Numbered from the stretch's first letter, positions 1 to 6,154 are shown. The stretch is 7,261 bases of DNA from Oscillospiraceae bacterium (GCA_900762805.1 CAAFHY010000086.1:1-7261), one strand, 5' to 3'. Notes: a model not told the origin generated them from the letters alone. Made by a program: numbers and translations.

Positions 1-1788
1 ACCCTGCTGCTGAGTCTGTCCGTCGCGCTGTCCGGCATCGGCTTTTCCGCCTGGATGGGCGCCAGGATACAGAAGGAGGAGATCTCCAGCCGCTACACAA
101 CGATCGCTGTTCCGATCGAGCCGGATCTGAACAACGCATCCTTTGAAAAAATAGAAACGGCGCTGAAGAATAAGATATACGCGGACTGGGCCGCACAGGA
201 GGCGCCCATGCTTTCCATGCTCGACCGCCGCTGTCTGCTCTCGGCTCATATCGCGGGCAGCCGATCGCTTTCCTCCAGCCGCATCGATCCGTCCGAATAC
301 AATATTGCCTTTGACGGGGAATGCTATAATCTGGCCGTGCTCGCCCTGCGCTGCGAAAATGTCGCGGAGATACCCACGGGTGGGACGCTGCTGTACGACG
401 CTGTCTTTCACGTCGAGCAGGCCGTGTGCCTGTCGGACGCCTACGACTCCTTCCCGGCGCCGGATACCGTGCATGTCTACAGCGACATCCGCGAGGCAAA
501 CGGCGATCAGCCGTTCGAGAGGGGCAAAACCTACCTTGTGTTCGGGCAATATCAGGATTTCCGTGTGGTGCTGACTGACGACGGGTACCGCCAAATAACA
601 AAGGACGGATACCGCTTCCTGGTTCCGTTTCCCGAAATTCCAAGAAATCTCTCCAAAGAGCGTGCCTCCCTGGAGGTCGGAGAGCGCGGCGGCCAGACCT
701 ACCGCTATTCCGCCGCCGGTCAGCTGCCGTGGTTCAGCGCGTATACCGGGGCGGCAGACGAGTTCCTTTCCGGCGGCGCCGCCTCCCTCTGGAATGAGAG
801 GATTCTTCCTCTTTGCCGGCTCAACCACGAGTCGGCCGCCGTGGTGCTGACCGACAGCCTCACAAGCACGTATTCCTTCAATACCGGCAAAGCGAGCCTG
901 CTGTCCGGCCGCCTTTTCACGGCCGAGGAATACCGGGCCGGGGCCGAGGTGTGTATCGTCAGCGCCTCCTACGCCGAGGTGAACGGGCTCAGGCTCGGCG
1001 ACACGCTGGAGCTGGACTATTACCATTCGAGCTATGGCAGGTATAGCAACGGGGCCATTCCAAATTCCAGGTTTTACACGGGAGACCCCGGACCTTATTA
1101 CCAGCGACATTATATGTCCCCGGACGACGCCATCGGGGTATGCAAAAAATACACGGTCGTGGGCATCTATACCGGAGCCCGCTTTGCGTTCGGCGCCTAT
1201 CATTACAACGCGGATACGATTTTCGTCCCGAAGGCCTCTGTTCCCAACGCGCAGGAATATGAGTTCCCCGGAGAACCTCTGCTGAACACCTTTGTTCTGA
1301 AAAACGGATCGGTGGAGAGCTTTGAGCAGTATATGCAGAAGCAGGAGCTTGGGAAACAGTTCCTCTATTTCGATCAGGGCTTTTCCTCCGTACAGGAATC
1401 GCTGGAAGCGCTTGAGGCCAACGCCTTGCGGCTGATGCTGGTCGGCATCGGAGCCTTTTTGCTGAGCTCCGCGCTGTTCCTGTTCCTGAATTTCCGCAGG
1501 ATGCGGCCCGTGATCCGGGGCGTCCGCCTTTTGGGCCGCTCCGCCAGGAATGTATGCGGGGAGGTCTTTACGGTCCTCATTTCACTGGAGCTGCCGGCGG
1601 TCCTGCTCGGCGCTTTTGCGGCGGCGCTTTTGTTCGAGACCGTTACGGAGAGGGTGCTTTCCCAGGCGCTTCCGCTTTATTGGAGCGCGCTTCTGCCCGC
1701 CGCCGGTGTCGAGCTTATGCTCCTTGAGCTTATCAGCCTTGCCGTCACAGCCGTTTCCGTGAACCGCGGGCTGATGAAAACAAAATAA
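1..1788 (+). CDS. FtsX/MacB-like ABC transporter permease, 5' end missing
   Basis: Membrane subunit of an ABC exporter of the FtsX/MacB type, a family that moves peptides, lipoproteins or antimicrobials, or transmits force across the membrane. The reading frame is open to the left edge. The first in-frame ATG (position 55) lies just behind a hydrophobic stretch (LLLSLSVALSGIGFSAW) that is clearly the first membrane segment, so the true start is upstream of the window. Of 595 visible residues, about 1-20 form TM1, about 21-475 a very large extracytoplasmic domain, and about 476-498, 523-545 and 562-586 form TM2-4. The stretch GLRLGDTLELDYY ... YTVVGIY matches the usual MacB periplasmic-core pattern, but with a Tyr/Gly-rich insert of about 40 residues between its halves. 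The next permease starts 16 nt after the stop, so they are cotranscribed. The family assignment is firm; the substrate is unknown. Confidence 0.88.
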   Translation, partial: TLLLSLSVALSGIGFSAWMGARIQKEEISSRYTTIAVPIEPDLNNASFEKIETALKNKIYADWAAQEAPMLSMLDRRCLLSAHIAGSRSLSSSRIDPSEYNIAFDGECYNLAVLALRCENVAEIPTGGTLLYDAVFHVEQAVCLSDAYDSFPAPDTVHVYSDIREANGDQPFERGKTYLVFGQYQDFRVVLTDDGYRQITKDGYRFLVPFPEIPRNLSKERASLEVGERGGQTYRYSAAGQLPWFSAYTGAADEFLSGGAASLWNERILPLCRLNHESAAVVLTDSLTSTYSFNTGKASLLSGRLFTAEEYRAGAEVCIVSASYAEVNGLRLGDTLELDYYHSSYGRYSNGAIPNSRFYTGDPGPYYQRHYMSPDDAIGVCKKYTVVGIYTGARFAFGAYHYNADTIFVPKASVPNAQEYEFPGEPLLNTFVLKNGSVESFEQYMQKQELGKQFLYFDQGFSSVQESLEALEANALRLMLVGIGAFLLSSALFLFLNFRRMRPVIRGVRLLGRSARNVCGEVFTVLISLELPAVLLGAFAAALLFETVTERVLSQALPLYWSALLPAAGVELMLLELISLAVTAVSVNRGLMKTK

Positions 1789-1804
1789 GGCCGGAGGGCG
1801 CGCT

Positions 1805-2971
1805 ATGAAGGAAAAAAGGGGACACGCTCTTATCGGCGTCACATTGACCGCGCAGCTCCGACGCCGGGCGGCAAGCCTGCTTCTTGCCGCGGTCGTGGCC
1901 GCGGGCGTATTTTCCGCCATGGTTCTGCAAAATCTGACCGTGCGGCAGGAAAAAGCCCTGAGCAGCATGATCGAGGATACCACGATCTCCTGCACCGTGA
2001 CCGACGCGAAGGGCACCGATTCCGGCAGGCTCCATATGCTTTCCGCTTTCGTGGAAATGCTGGCGGGCAAGCGCCGGCTGCAGGGCTGCTATCTGGACGA
2101 TTATGTTAAAAATGTGCGGGCAAAGGCCGAGCTGCCCCTGGAGATACCGGAAGGAGCCCGGCTTCGCCGCATCCTGTCCGTGGACTCCGATCCGGCGCTT
2201 TCGCGGGCGGAGGGCGCCTATGTCGAGTTTTTTGACGGCTGGGAAGAGGCGGCACTGAGAGGGCGGGAGCAGGTTTGTCTGGCCCCGCCGGATATGGTCG
2301 CGGACGACGGATATATCACCGTTTCCGACGAGATGATAGGAGCTGTGCGCCTGCGGGTGATCGGGACGGTCACAAACGGCCCCGACCGTGTGATATACTG
2401 CCCCTACTTCATGCCATGGGCAGAGGGAATATCCGTCGCGTTTCTGACTGACAGCTGCTCCTTTGATATCCGGGATAATCTGACGCTTGAGGAAAGCAAG
2501 GCATATATTTATGAGTGGTTCGTTCAGCCCGATCTCAGCAACCAGCTGGACGGCCTGACCTTCGGCGTGCTGGTGCATGACGAAGACTATCAGAAGAATT
2601 TAGAGGAGATTCAGGCGAACTTATCCATGCTGCGCCTGCTGCGGCCGTTGCTGCTCGTCCTTTGCGCCGGCATCGGCTTCCTGGCGAGCTTTCTGGCGAC
2701 CCGCGGCCGGACAAAGGAGTTTGCGGTCATGCGCTGCATCGGCATACGGCAAGGCCGGATCTTCGGGCTGGTCATGGCCGAGCTTACCGTTCTCGCCGCC
2801 GCGGGCTTGTTGCTTGGAATCGCGGGCGGTATGCTGCTGGAGGGCGAGGCTCAGCCGGGCGCGTGGCTGAACGCCGCGCTGATGACAGGGATATTCCTGC
2901 TTGGCTCTGCCGTTGCCGTGATCCGAATGACCAATGTAAATGTTATGAAGCTGATGAAGGCGGAGGAATGA
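1805..2971 (+). CDS. FtsX-like ABC transporter permease (second subunit)
   Basis: Second membrane subunit of the same exporter, 388 residues. The ATG at 1805 has a GGAGGG ribosome binding site at 1793-1798, only 4 nt past the previous stop. Topology is the classic four-helix FtsX plan: a basic N-terminus, TM1 at about 22-41, an extracytoplasmic domain at about 42-278, then TM2 about 279-301, TM3 about 319-345 and TM4 about 353-374. The segment TKEFAVMRCIGIRQGRIFGL between TM2 and TM3 is the conserved FtsX cytoplasmic loop (family pattern: E-x-x-x-x-R-x-x-G-x-x), thought to contact the ATPase. The ectodomain is about half the size of its partner's, so the two permeases probably form an asymmetric heterodimer (inference). 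The stop overlaps the first possible ATG of the ATPase gene. Substrate unknown. Confidence 0.88.
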   Translation: MKEKRGHALIGVTLTAQLRRRAASLLLAAVVAAGVFSAMVLQNLTVRQEKALSSMIEDTTISCTVTDAKGTDSGRLHMLSAFVEMLAGKRRLQGCYLDDYVKNVRAKAELPLEIPEGARLRRILSVDSDPALSRAEGAYVEFFDGWEEAALRGREQVCLAPPDMVADDGYITVSDEMIGAVRLRVIGTVTNGPDRVIYCPYFMPWAEGISVAFLTDSCSFDIRDNLTLEESKAYIYEWFVQPDLSNQLDGLTFGVLVHDEDYQKNLEEIQANLSMLRLLRPLLLVLCAGIGFLASFLATRGRTKEFAVMRCIGIRQGRIFGLVMAELTVLAAAGLLLGIAGGMLLEGEAQPGAWLNAALMTGIFLLGSAVAVIRMTNVNVMKLMKAEE

Positions 2972-2973
2972 AT

Positions 2974-3639
2974 ATGAACAGCCTGGCTGCAAAAGAAGTG
3001 ACCTATGAATACAGGAATGCCGTTCAGACCGTAAGGGCGGTGAACGGCGTCAGCTGTGAATTTCGGCAGGGTCTGGTCTATGCTGTCGTCGGCGCGTCTG
3101 GCAGCGGCAAAACGACCTTCCTGTCTCTGCTGGCGGGGCTGGACGTGCCGGCCTCCGGCTCCATTGAGCTGGACGGGGCGCCAACCTCCCAAATGAACCG
3201 TGACGATTACCGCTTGAAGCATGTGTCCATGATCTATCAGAATTTCAATCTGTTCCAGCATCTGACGGTTCTGGAAAACGCGGCCTATCCGCTCTATGTG
3301 CGGAGGATGCCGCGGAAGCAGGCCGATGCGCTGGCGGCGGAAAAGCTGATGCAGGTTGGGCTGACGGAGGATCAGCTCAGGCGCCTGCCCAATATGCTTT
3401 CCGGCGGCGAGCAGCAGCGTGTGGCGATCGCCCGGTCGCTGGCCTCCGGCAGCGAGATCATTCTGGCCGACGAGCCAACGGGCAATCTGGACAGTGAAAA
3501 CAGCCGGAACATCGTGGAGATCCTCCGGCAGCTGGCGCATGAGGAAAACCGCTGTGTCATCATTGTCACCCATGATCCCGAAGTGGCCAAGGCGGCGGAT
3601 GTGGTGTTGAAAATGCAGGACGGAAAGCTCGTTGTCTGA
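2974..3639 (+). CDS. ABC transporter ATP-binding protein (MacB/LolD-type ATPase)
   Basis: Cytoplasmic ATPase powering the two upstream permeases, 221 residues, the usual size for LolD/MacB/FtsE-type subunits. All motifs are intact: Walker A GASGSGKT (40-47), Q-loop Gln89 in YQNFNLF, signature LSGGEQQR (142-149), Walker B IILADEP with catalytic Glu167 (162-168), D-loop GNLD (170-173) and switch His200 in THD. The sequence is ATGAATATG: an ATG at 2968 overlaps the upstream stop as ATGA, and a second in-frame ATG lies at 2974. I chose 2974 because the GGAGG at 2962-2966 lies 7 nt before it but only 1 nt before 2968. Either start implies translational coupling. It is the last gene of the operon; no response regulator or sensor kinase follows. 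Function is certain at family level; the cargo is unknown. Confidence 0.95.
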   Translation: MNSLAAKEVTYEYRNAVQTVRAVNGVSCEFRQGLVYAVVGASGSGKTTFLSLLAGLDVPASGSIELDGAPTSQMNRDDYRLKHVSMIYQNFNLFQHLTVLENAAYPLYVRRMPRKQADALAAEKLMQVGLTEDQLRRLPNMLSGGEQQRVAIARSLASGSEIILADEPTGNLDSENSRNIVEILRQLAHEENRCVIIVTHDPEVAKAADVVLKMQDGKLVV

Positions 3640-3970
3640 GTGAAATCCAGACCGGCTTATAACAGGGGAAATGTACTTTGCATGAGGCTTTGTGTTTTGC
3701 CCCTGATGAAGCCCGCCGGGGGCAAGCGCCTGCGGGCGCGATGCTGCTTCGGAAGGGGCACCGTGCCCGCCCGGCAAAGAGACAGACCTTTCAGCCGGAC
3801 GGGAGAACGAACCGGCAGGAGAGCCGTTTTCATCAGCAAAACGGCGATTTTCCTGCTGATTTTCATCAGCAGATATCCCGCCGAAGGGCGGGAGCTGCTT
3901 CTGATCTGAACCTGCTGACAGGGATGTTTCATTTAAGGCCGTTTCATAGAGAACGGCGGCGGACAAAAGA
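3640..3970. other. Noncoding region with a stem-loop cluster behind the ABC operon
   Basis: No supportable gene. The short reading frames here are Arg-rich and lack ribosome binding sites. The stretch holds several perfect inverted repeats: TTGCCCC/GGGGCAA (3697-3703 with 3719-3725), GCGCC-TGCG-GGCGC (3726-3739), GCCGTTTT/AAAACGGC (3823-3845), CTGCTGAT-TTTC-ATCAGCAG (3853-3872), CCCGCC-GAAG-GGCGGG (3877-3892) and GCCGTT/AACGGC (3938-3957). It could be a structured 3' untranslated region of the ABC mRNA or an unannotated small RNA. I find no convincing promoter of its own. Confidence 0.5.
3823..3845 (+). terminator. Possible first terminator of the ABC operon
   Basis: A perfect 8-bp stem GCCGTTTT/AAAACGGC with a 7-nt loop, followed by GATTTTCC. 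The GC-poor half of the stem and the interrupted T tract make it a weak intrinsic terminator at best. The stronger signal lies at 3971-4008. Confidence 0.35.
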
Positions 3971-4008
3971 AAAGCCGAAGGCCCCGATATCGGGGCCTTC
4001 GGCTTTTT
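3971..4008. terminator. Bidirectional intrinsic terminator (ABC operon / tRNA-Arg)
   Basis: Positions 3971-4006 are a perfect 36-bp palindrome (AAAGCCGAAGGCCCCGAT followed by its exact complement), a very stable GC-rich hairpin. On the plus strand it runs into TTTTT (4004-4008). On the minus strand it runs into TTTTCTTTTG. It can therefore end the ABC transcript coming from the left and the tRNA transcript coming from the right. It begins within 2-4 nt of the tRNA 3' CCA. Confidence 0.92.
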
Positions 4009-4009
4009 G

Positions 4010-4086
4010 TGGCACTCCCGGCGCGATTCGAACGCGCGACCTTCCGCTTAGGAGGCGGACGCTCTATCCTGCTGAGCTACGGAAGC
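4010..4086 (-). tRNA. tRNA-Arg, anticodon CCU
   Basis: Read on the minus strand, 77 nt fold into a full cloverleaf: acceptor stem GCTTCCG/CGGGAGT (first pair G-U, one more G-U inside), D stem GCTC/GAGC with a 9-nt loop, anticodon stem TCCGC/GCGGA with loop CTCCTAA, variable loop AGGTC, T stem GCGCG/CGCGC with loop TTCGAAT, discriminator G and an encoded CCA. Anticodon CCU reads the AGG arginine codon. It has its own promoter upstream and a terminator immediately downstream, so it is a single-gene transcript convergent with the ABC operon. Confidence 0.97.
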
Positions 4087-4105
4087 ATATATGTGGTGCC
4101 TATCT

Positions 4106-4134
4106 ATTTTACCCTATTCGCCGCGCAAAATCAA
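4106..4134 (-). promoter_or_regulatory. Sigma-A-type promoter of the tRNA-Arg gene
   Basis: On the minus strand, TTGATT (4134-4129) and TAAAAT (4111-4106) are separated by exactly 17 nt. The -10 box ends 19 nt before the mature tRNA 5' end, leaving a short leader for RNase P to remove. The -35 box lies in the loop of the inverted repeat at 4120-4150. Confidence 0.82.
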
Positions 4135-4150
4135 CTGAAATTTGCGCGGC
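4120..4150. repeat. Perfect 10-bp inverted repeat around the tRNA -35 box
   Basis: GCCGCGCAAA (4120-4129) and TTTGCGCGGC (4141-4150) are exact complements with an 11-nt gap. On the plus strand the second arm is followed by TTTTCC, so it might be a weak backup terminator for rightward read-through. Its position around the tRNA -35 box also allows an operator. Which applies cannot be told from sequence. Confidence 0.6.
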
Positions 4151-4431
4151 TTTTCCGGGCGGCTGTCTGCGTCAGGCTTTTCCGCGCCTGTTCGGGCTGA
4201 AGTCCCCGCGCTCCGCGTGCCCCGGAGCCTTTTGCCCCGGCCTGTTCTGCGCCGCCCCTGCGCCGGCGGCCGGCGCAAAATCATCCGTCCTCCCGAAAAG
4301 CTTCCCTGCTCCGCCCCAAGATGCTGCTCTGCTTGCGTCATGCCTGAGTTCTCTGTCCGAGCCGACGGTCGGCAGACGGCACAAGGCTTTTCGACCGACC
4401 GCGATAAAAAATGATTTTAGCTGCCCTGCGA
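4151..4431. other. GC-rich intergenic spacer upstream of the deoD pair
   Basis: About 280 nt without a supportable gene; open frames on either strand are Arg/Pro-rich and lack ribosome binding sites. Visible structure: a perfect 8-bp GC hairpin TGCGCCGG-CGG-CCGGCGCA (4259-4277) without a T tract in either direction, and GGTCGG/CCGACC (4367-4372 with 4395-4400). All of it lies upstream of the deoD promoter, so it is not part of the deoD leader. Confidence 0.55.
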
Positions 4432-4460
4432 TTGAATTCGGCGGAAAAATCCGCTATAAT
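4432..4460 (+). promoter_or_regulatory. Sigma-A-type promoter of the deoD pair
   Basis: TTGAAT (4432-4437), a 17-nt spacer, then a perfect TATAAT (4455-4460). Transcription should start near 4467, giving a leader of about 30 nt before the ATG at 4498, with AAGGAGG at 4484-4490. The spacer contains GCGGA-AAAA-TCCGC (4441-4454), a small palindrome ending right at the -10 box that could bind a repressor. Confidence 0.88.
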
Positions 4461-4497
4461 AGAACCACAGAATTCCAAATTTCAAGGAGGCCACTAT

Positions 4498-5211
4498 ATG
4501 AGCACTCATATCGGCGCAAAAAAGGGCGATATCGCCAAGGGAATCCTTCTCCCCGGCGACCCCCTGCGCGCAAAGTACATTGCGGATAATTTCCTGAAGG
4601 ACGCCAAATGCTTCAACGAAGTACGCGGCATGTACGGCTTCACCGGCGAATGGAAAGGCAAACGTATTTCGGTCATGGGCACCGGCATGGGTATCCCGTC
4701 CATCTCTATCTATGTCAACGAGCTGATGCGCGACTATGATGTCGATTATCTCTGCCGCGTCGGAACCTGCGGCTGCAAGCAGCCCGATATGGGGCTGGAG
4801 GATATCATCCTCGCACAGGGCGCCTGCACCACCAGCGACTTCAACCGCACGGTATTCCCCGGCACCTACTGCCCGGTGGCCGATTTCCTGATGCTGCGCA
4901 CCGCCTATCTGAAATCAAAGGAGCTGGGCTATTCGGTGCGCGTCGGCAACGTCCTGTCGGACGATATGTTTTACGGCGAGCCGGAGGTCGTCGGCGATCC
5001 CATGTGGGCCAAGTACGGCGTGCTGGCCGCCGAGATGGAGACAGCCGCCCTCTACACCTATGCGAAAAAGTATAAGAAGAGCGCGCTTTCCATTGTTACC
5101 GTGTCTGACAGCCCCTTTACCGACCGTCAGCTCACCACGCAGGAGCGCGAGCAGAACCTCGGCCGCATGATCGAGCTGGCGCTCGATACCGTTGCGGAAT
5201 TTCTTGACTGA
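4498..5211 (+). CDS. deoD: DeoD-type purine nucleoside phosphorylase, copy 1
   Basis: Cytosolic hexameric-type purine nucleoside phosphorylase, cleaving purine (deoxy)nucleosides with phosphate to free base and (deoxy)ribose 1-phosphate in purine salvage. 237 residues, close to E. coli DeoD. The start at 4498 is set by AAGGAGG 7 nt upstream; the frame is open further up but lacks a site there. Features: [13 protein letters not shown] (17-29) with phosphate-binding Gly20 and Arg24, Arg43, the GTGMGIPS turn (61-68), RVGTCG with Arg87 (Thr90 replaces the E. coli Ser90), AEMET with Glu179-Met180-Glu181, catalytic Asp204 in VSDS, and Arg217. His4 matches the residue that completes the neighbouring subunit's site in E. 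coli. The paralog follows 18 nt downstream. Substrate preference among adenosine, inosine and guanosine cannot be read from sequence. Confidence 0.96.
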   Translation: MSTHIGAKKGDIAKGILLPGDPLRAKYIADNFLKDAKCFNEVRGMYGFTGEWKGKRISVMGTGMGIPSISIYVNELMRDYDVDYLCRVGTCGCKQPDMGLEDIILAQGACTTSDFNRTVFPGTYCPVADFLMLRTAYLKSKELGYSVRVGNVLSDDMFYGEPEVVGDPMWAKYGVLAAEMETAALYTYAKKYKKSALSIVTVSDSPFTDRQLTTQEREQNLGRMIELALDTVAEFLD

Positions 5212-5229
5212 CAGAAAGGAAGAAAAGAT

Positions 5230-5949
5230 ATGAGCACTCCCCACAACAGAGCAAAAGTCGGCGAGATCGCCAAGAGCATTCTTCTTCCGGGCGATCCGCT
5301 CCGCGCCAAATATATCGCTGAAAAGTTTCTGGACGACGCCGTTCTCGTCAACGACGTCCGCGGCATGCTGGGCTTTACCGGCCGCTACAAGGGCAAGCCT
5401 GTCTCGGTCATGGGCACCGGCATGGGCATCCCGTCCATCTCCATCTATGTCAATGAGCTGATCGACGTCTACGGCTGCCGGAATCTCATCCGCGTCGGCA
5501 CCTGCGGCGCCTTCCTGCCGGAGATCGGCCTCAAGGACGTCATCCTCGGCAGCGGCTGCTGCACCGACAACGGCTATCTGCGCAAGATATTCCCCGGCGA
5601 CTTTGCGCCCATCCCCGATTTCGAGCTGCTCAACACGGCCTACGACAAGGCCACTGAGCTGGGCGTCAAGCCGCACGTCGGCCTGTTCAAATCGAGCGAC
5701 CTGTTCTATTTCGAGGATATGCTGCACGGTCCCGACAACTGGCTCAAATACGGCGTTGTCGGCGCCGAGATGGAGGGCGCCGCCCTCTATACGCTGGCGC
5801 AGAAGGCCCGCGCCCGCGCGCTGGTCATCGCTTCGGTCAGCGACAGCATGTTCATCGACCACGAGCTGACCGCCGAGGAGCGTGAGCGCAGCCTTGACAA
5901 CATGATCCGCATCGCACTTGAAACCATCGTCGAGTTCGCCGAGGAATAG
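5230..5949 (+). CDS. deoD: DeoD-type purine nucleoside phosphorylase, copy 2
   Basis: Second purine nucleoside phosphorylase, 239 residues, about 55-60% identical to copy 1 by my hand alignment and collinear with it. The start at 5230 follows AAAGGAAG (5215-5222), a weaker ribosome binding site than that of copy 1. Its N-terminus (MSTPH) is closer to E. coli DeoD than copy 1 (MSTH). Catalytic set intact, numbered with Met: His5, Gly21, Arg25, Arg44, Arg88, Thr91, Glu180-Met181-Glu182, Asp205 and Arg218. It differs from copy 1 around the active site: CCTDN for ACTTS, AEMEG for AEMET, and SVSDSMFID for TVSDSPFTD. Cotranscribed with copy 1 (18-nt gap, no terminator between). The two may form separate hexamers with different nucleoside preference or mix in one hexamer; both ideas are inference. 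Confidence 0.96.
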   Translation: MSTPHNRAKVGEIAKSILLPGDPLRAKYIAEKFLDDAVLVNDVRGMLGFTGRYKGKPVSVMGTGMGIPSISIYVNELIDVYGCRNLIRVGTCGAFLPEIGLKDVILGSGCCTDNGYLRKIFPGDFAPIPDFELLNTAYDKATELGVKPHVGLFKSSDLFYFEDMLHGPDNWLKYGVVGAEMEGAALYTLAQKARARALVIASVSDSMFIDHELTAEERERSLDNMIRIALETIVEFAEE

Positions 5950-6012
5950 GACGGGCACGGCAGGGCCGCCGACCGGCGCTTTTCGGGGGCGGCCAAAAGG
6001 AAACAGCTCTGT

Positions 6013-6044
6013 CAGCCCCTGCACGCGGTGCGGGGGCTGGCTTT
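6013..6044 (+). terminator. Intrinsic terminator of the deoD pair
   Basis: CAGCCCCTGCAC-GCG-GTGCGGGGGCTG forms a 12-bp stem (one G-U pair) with a 3-nt loop at 6013-6039, followed by GCTTTG. The stem is very strong and the T tract short. It is placed 63 nt after the deoD copy 2 stop. Confidence 0.7.
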
Positions 6045-6099
6045 GTAAAGGGCGGCCAAGCGGGGGAGACCCGCCGAAGACTTTAGTTATATCAAGCGA

Positions 6100-6127
6100 T
6101 TGTTTGATTTTTTTACGAGGATATCAT
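6100..6127 (+). promoter_or_regulatory. Possible promoter in the AT-rich island upstream of ygjP
   Basis: TTGTTT (6100-6105), a 16-nt spacer and TATCAT (6122-6127) sit in the only AT-rich stretch of the gap. The -35 box overlaps a quasi-palindrome (ATCAAGCGA/TTGTTTGAT, 6091-6108, 7 of 9 pairs). If used, the transcript would carry a leader of about 240 nt including both direct repeats. The match to consensus is modest. Confidence 0.35.
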
Positions 6128-6154
6128 TTTTTTAATGACATCAAAGACAGGGAC

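Noticed and set aside
1745..2578. A 277-codon minus-strand frame opposite the second permease
   Set aside because: Shadow frame without domain or ribosome binding site; the plus strand encodes a clear FtsX-type protein.
3658..3663. TATAAC as a possible -10 box for a small RNA covering the hairpin cluster
   Set aside because: The best -35 match (TTGTCT, 3632-3637) is 20 nt away, too far for a credible promoter.
3640..3909. An 89-codon frame starting GTG directly after the ATPase stop
   Set aside because: Arg-rich product, no ribosome binding site, and it runs through several perfect hairpins.
3823..3957. CRISPR-like array because of repeated hairpins
   Set aside because: The hairpins have different sequences and spacing; there are no regular repeats, spacers or cas genes.
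2851..3966. Long minus-strand open frame opposite the ABC ATPase
   Set aside because: It is a shadow of the GC-rich ATPase gene; the plus-strand protein has every ABC motif, while this frame has no recognisable domain.
4009..4200. A 63-codon frame beginning MALPARFERATF
   Set aside because: It is the antisense translation of the tRNA-Arg gene, a well-known database artefact.
3678..4589. A 303-codon open frame running over the terminator, the antisense of the tRNA and into deoD
   Set aside because: It contains the GAIRTRDLPL stretch typical of spurious proteins translated antisense to tRNA genes, has no ribosome binding site and crosses a strong terminator.
4915..6024. A 369-codon minus-strand frame opposite both deoD copies
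   Set aside because: Low-complexity Asp/Ala/Val-rich shadow product; the plus strand encodes two intact enzymes.
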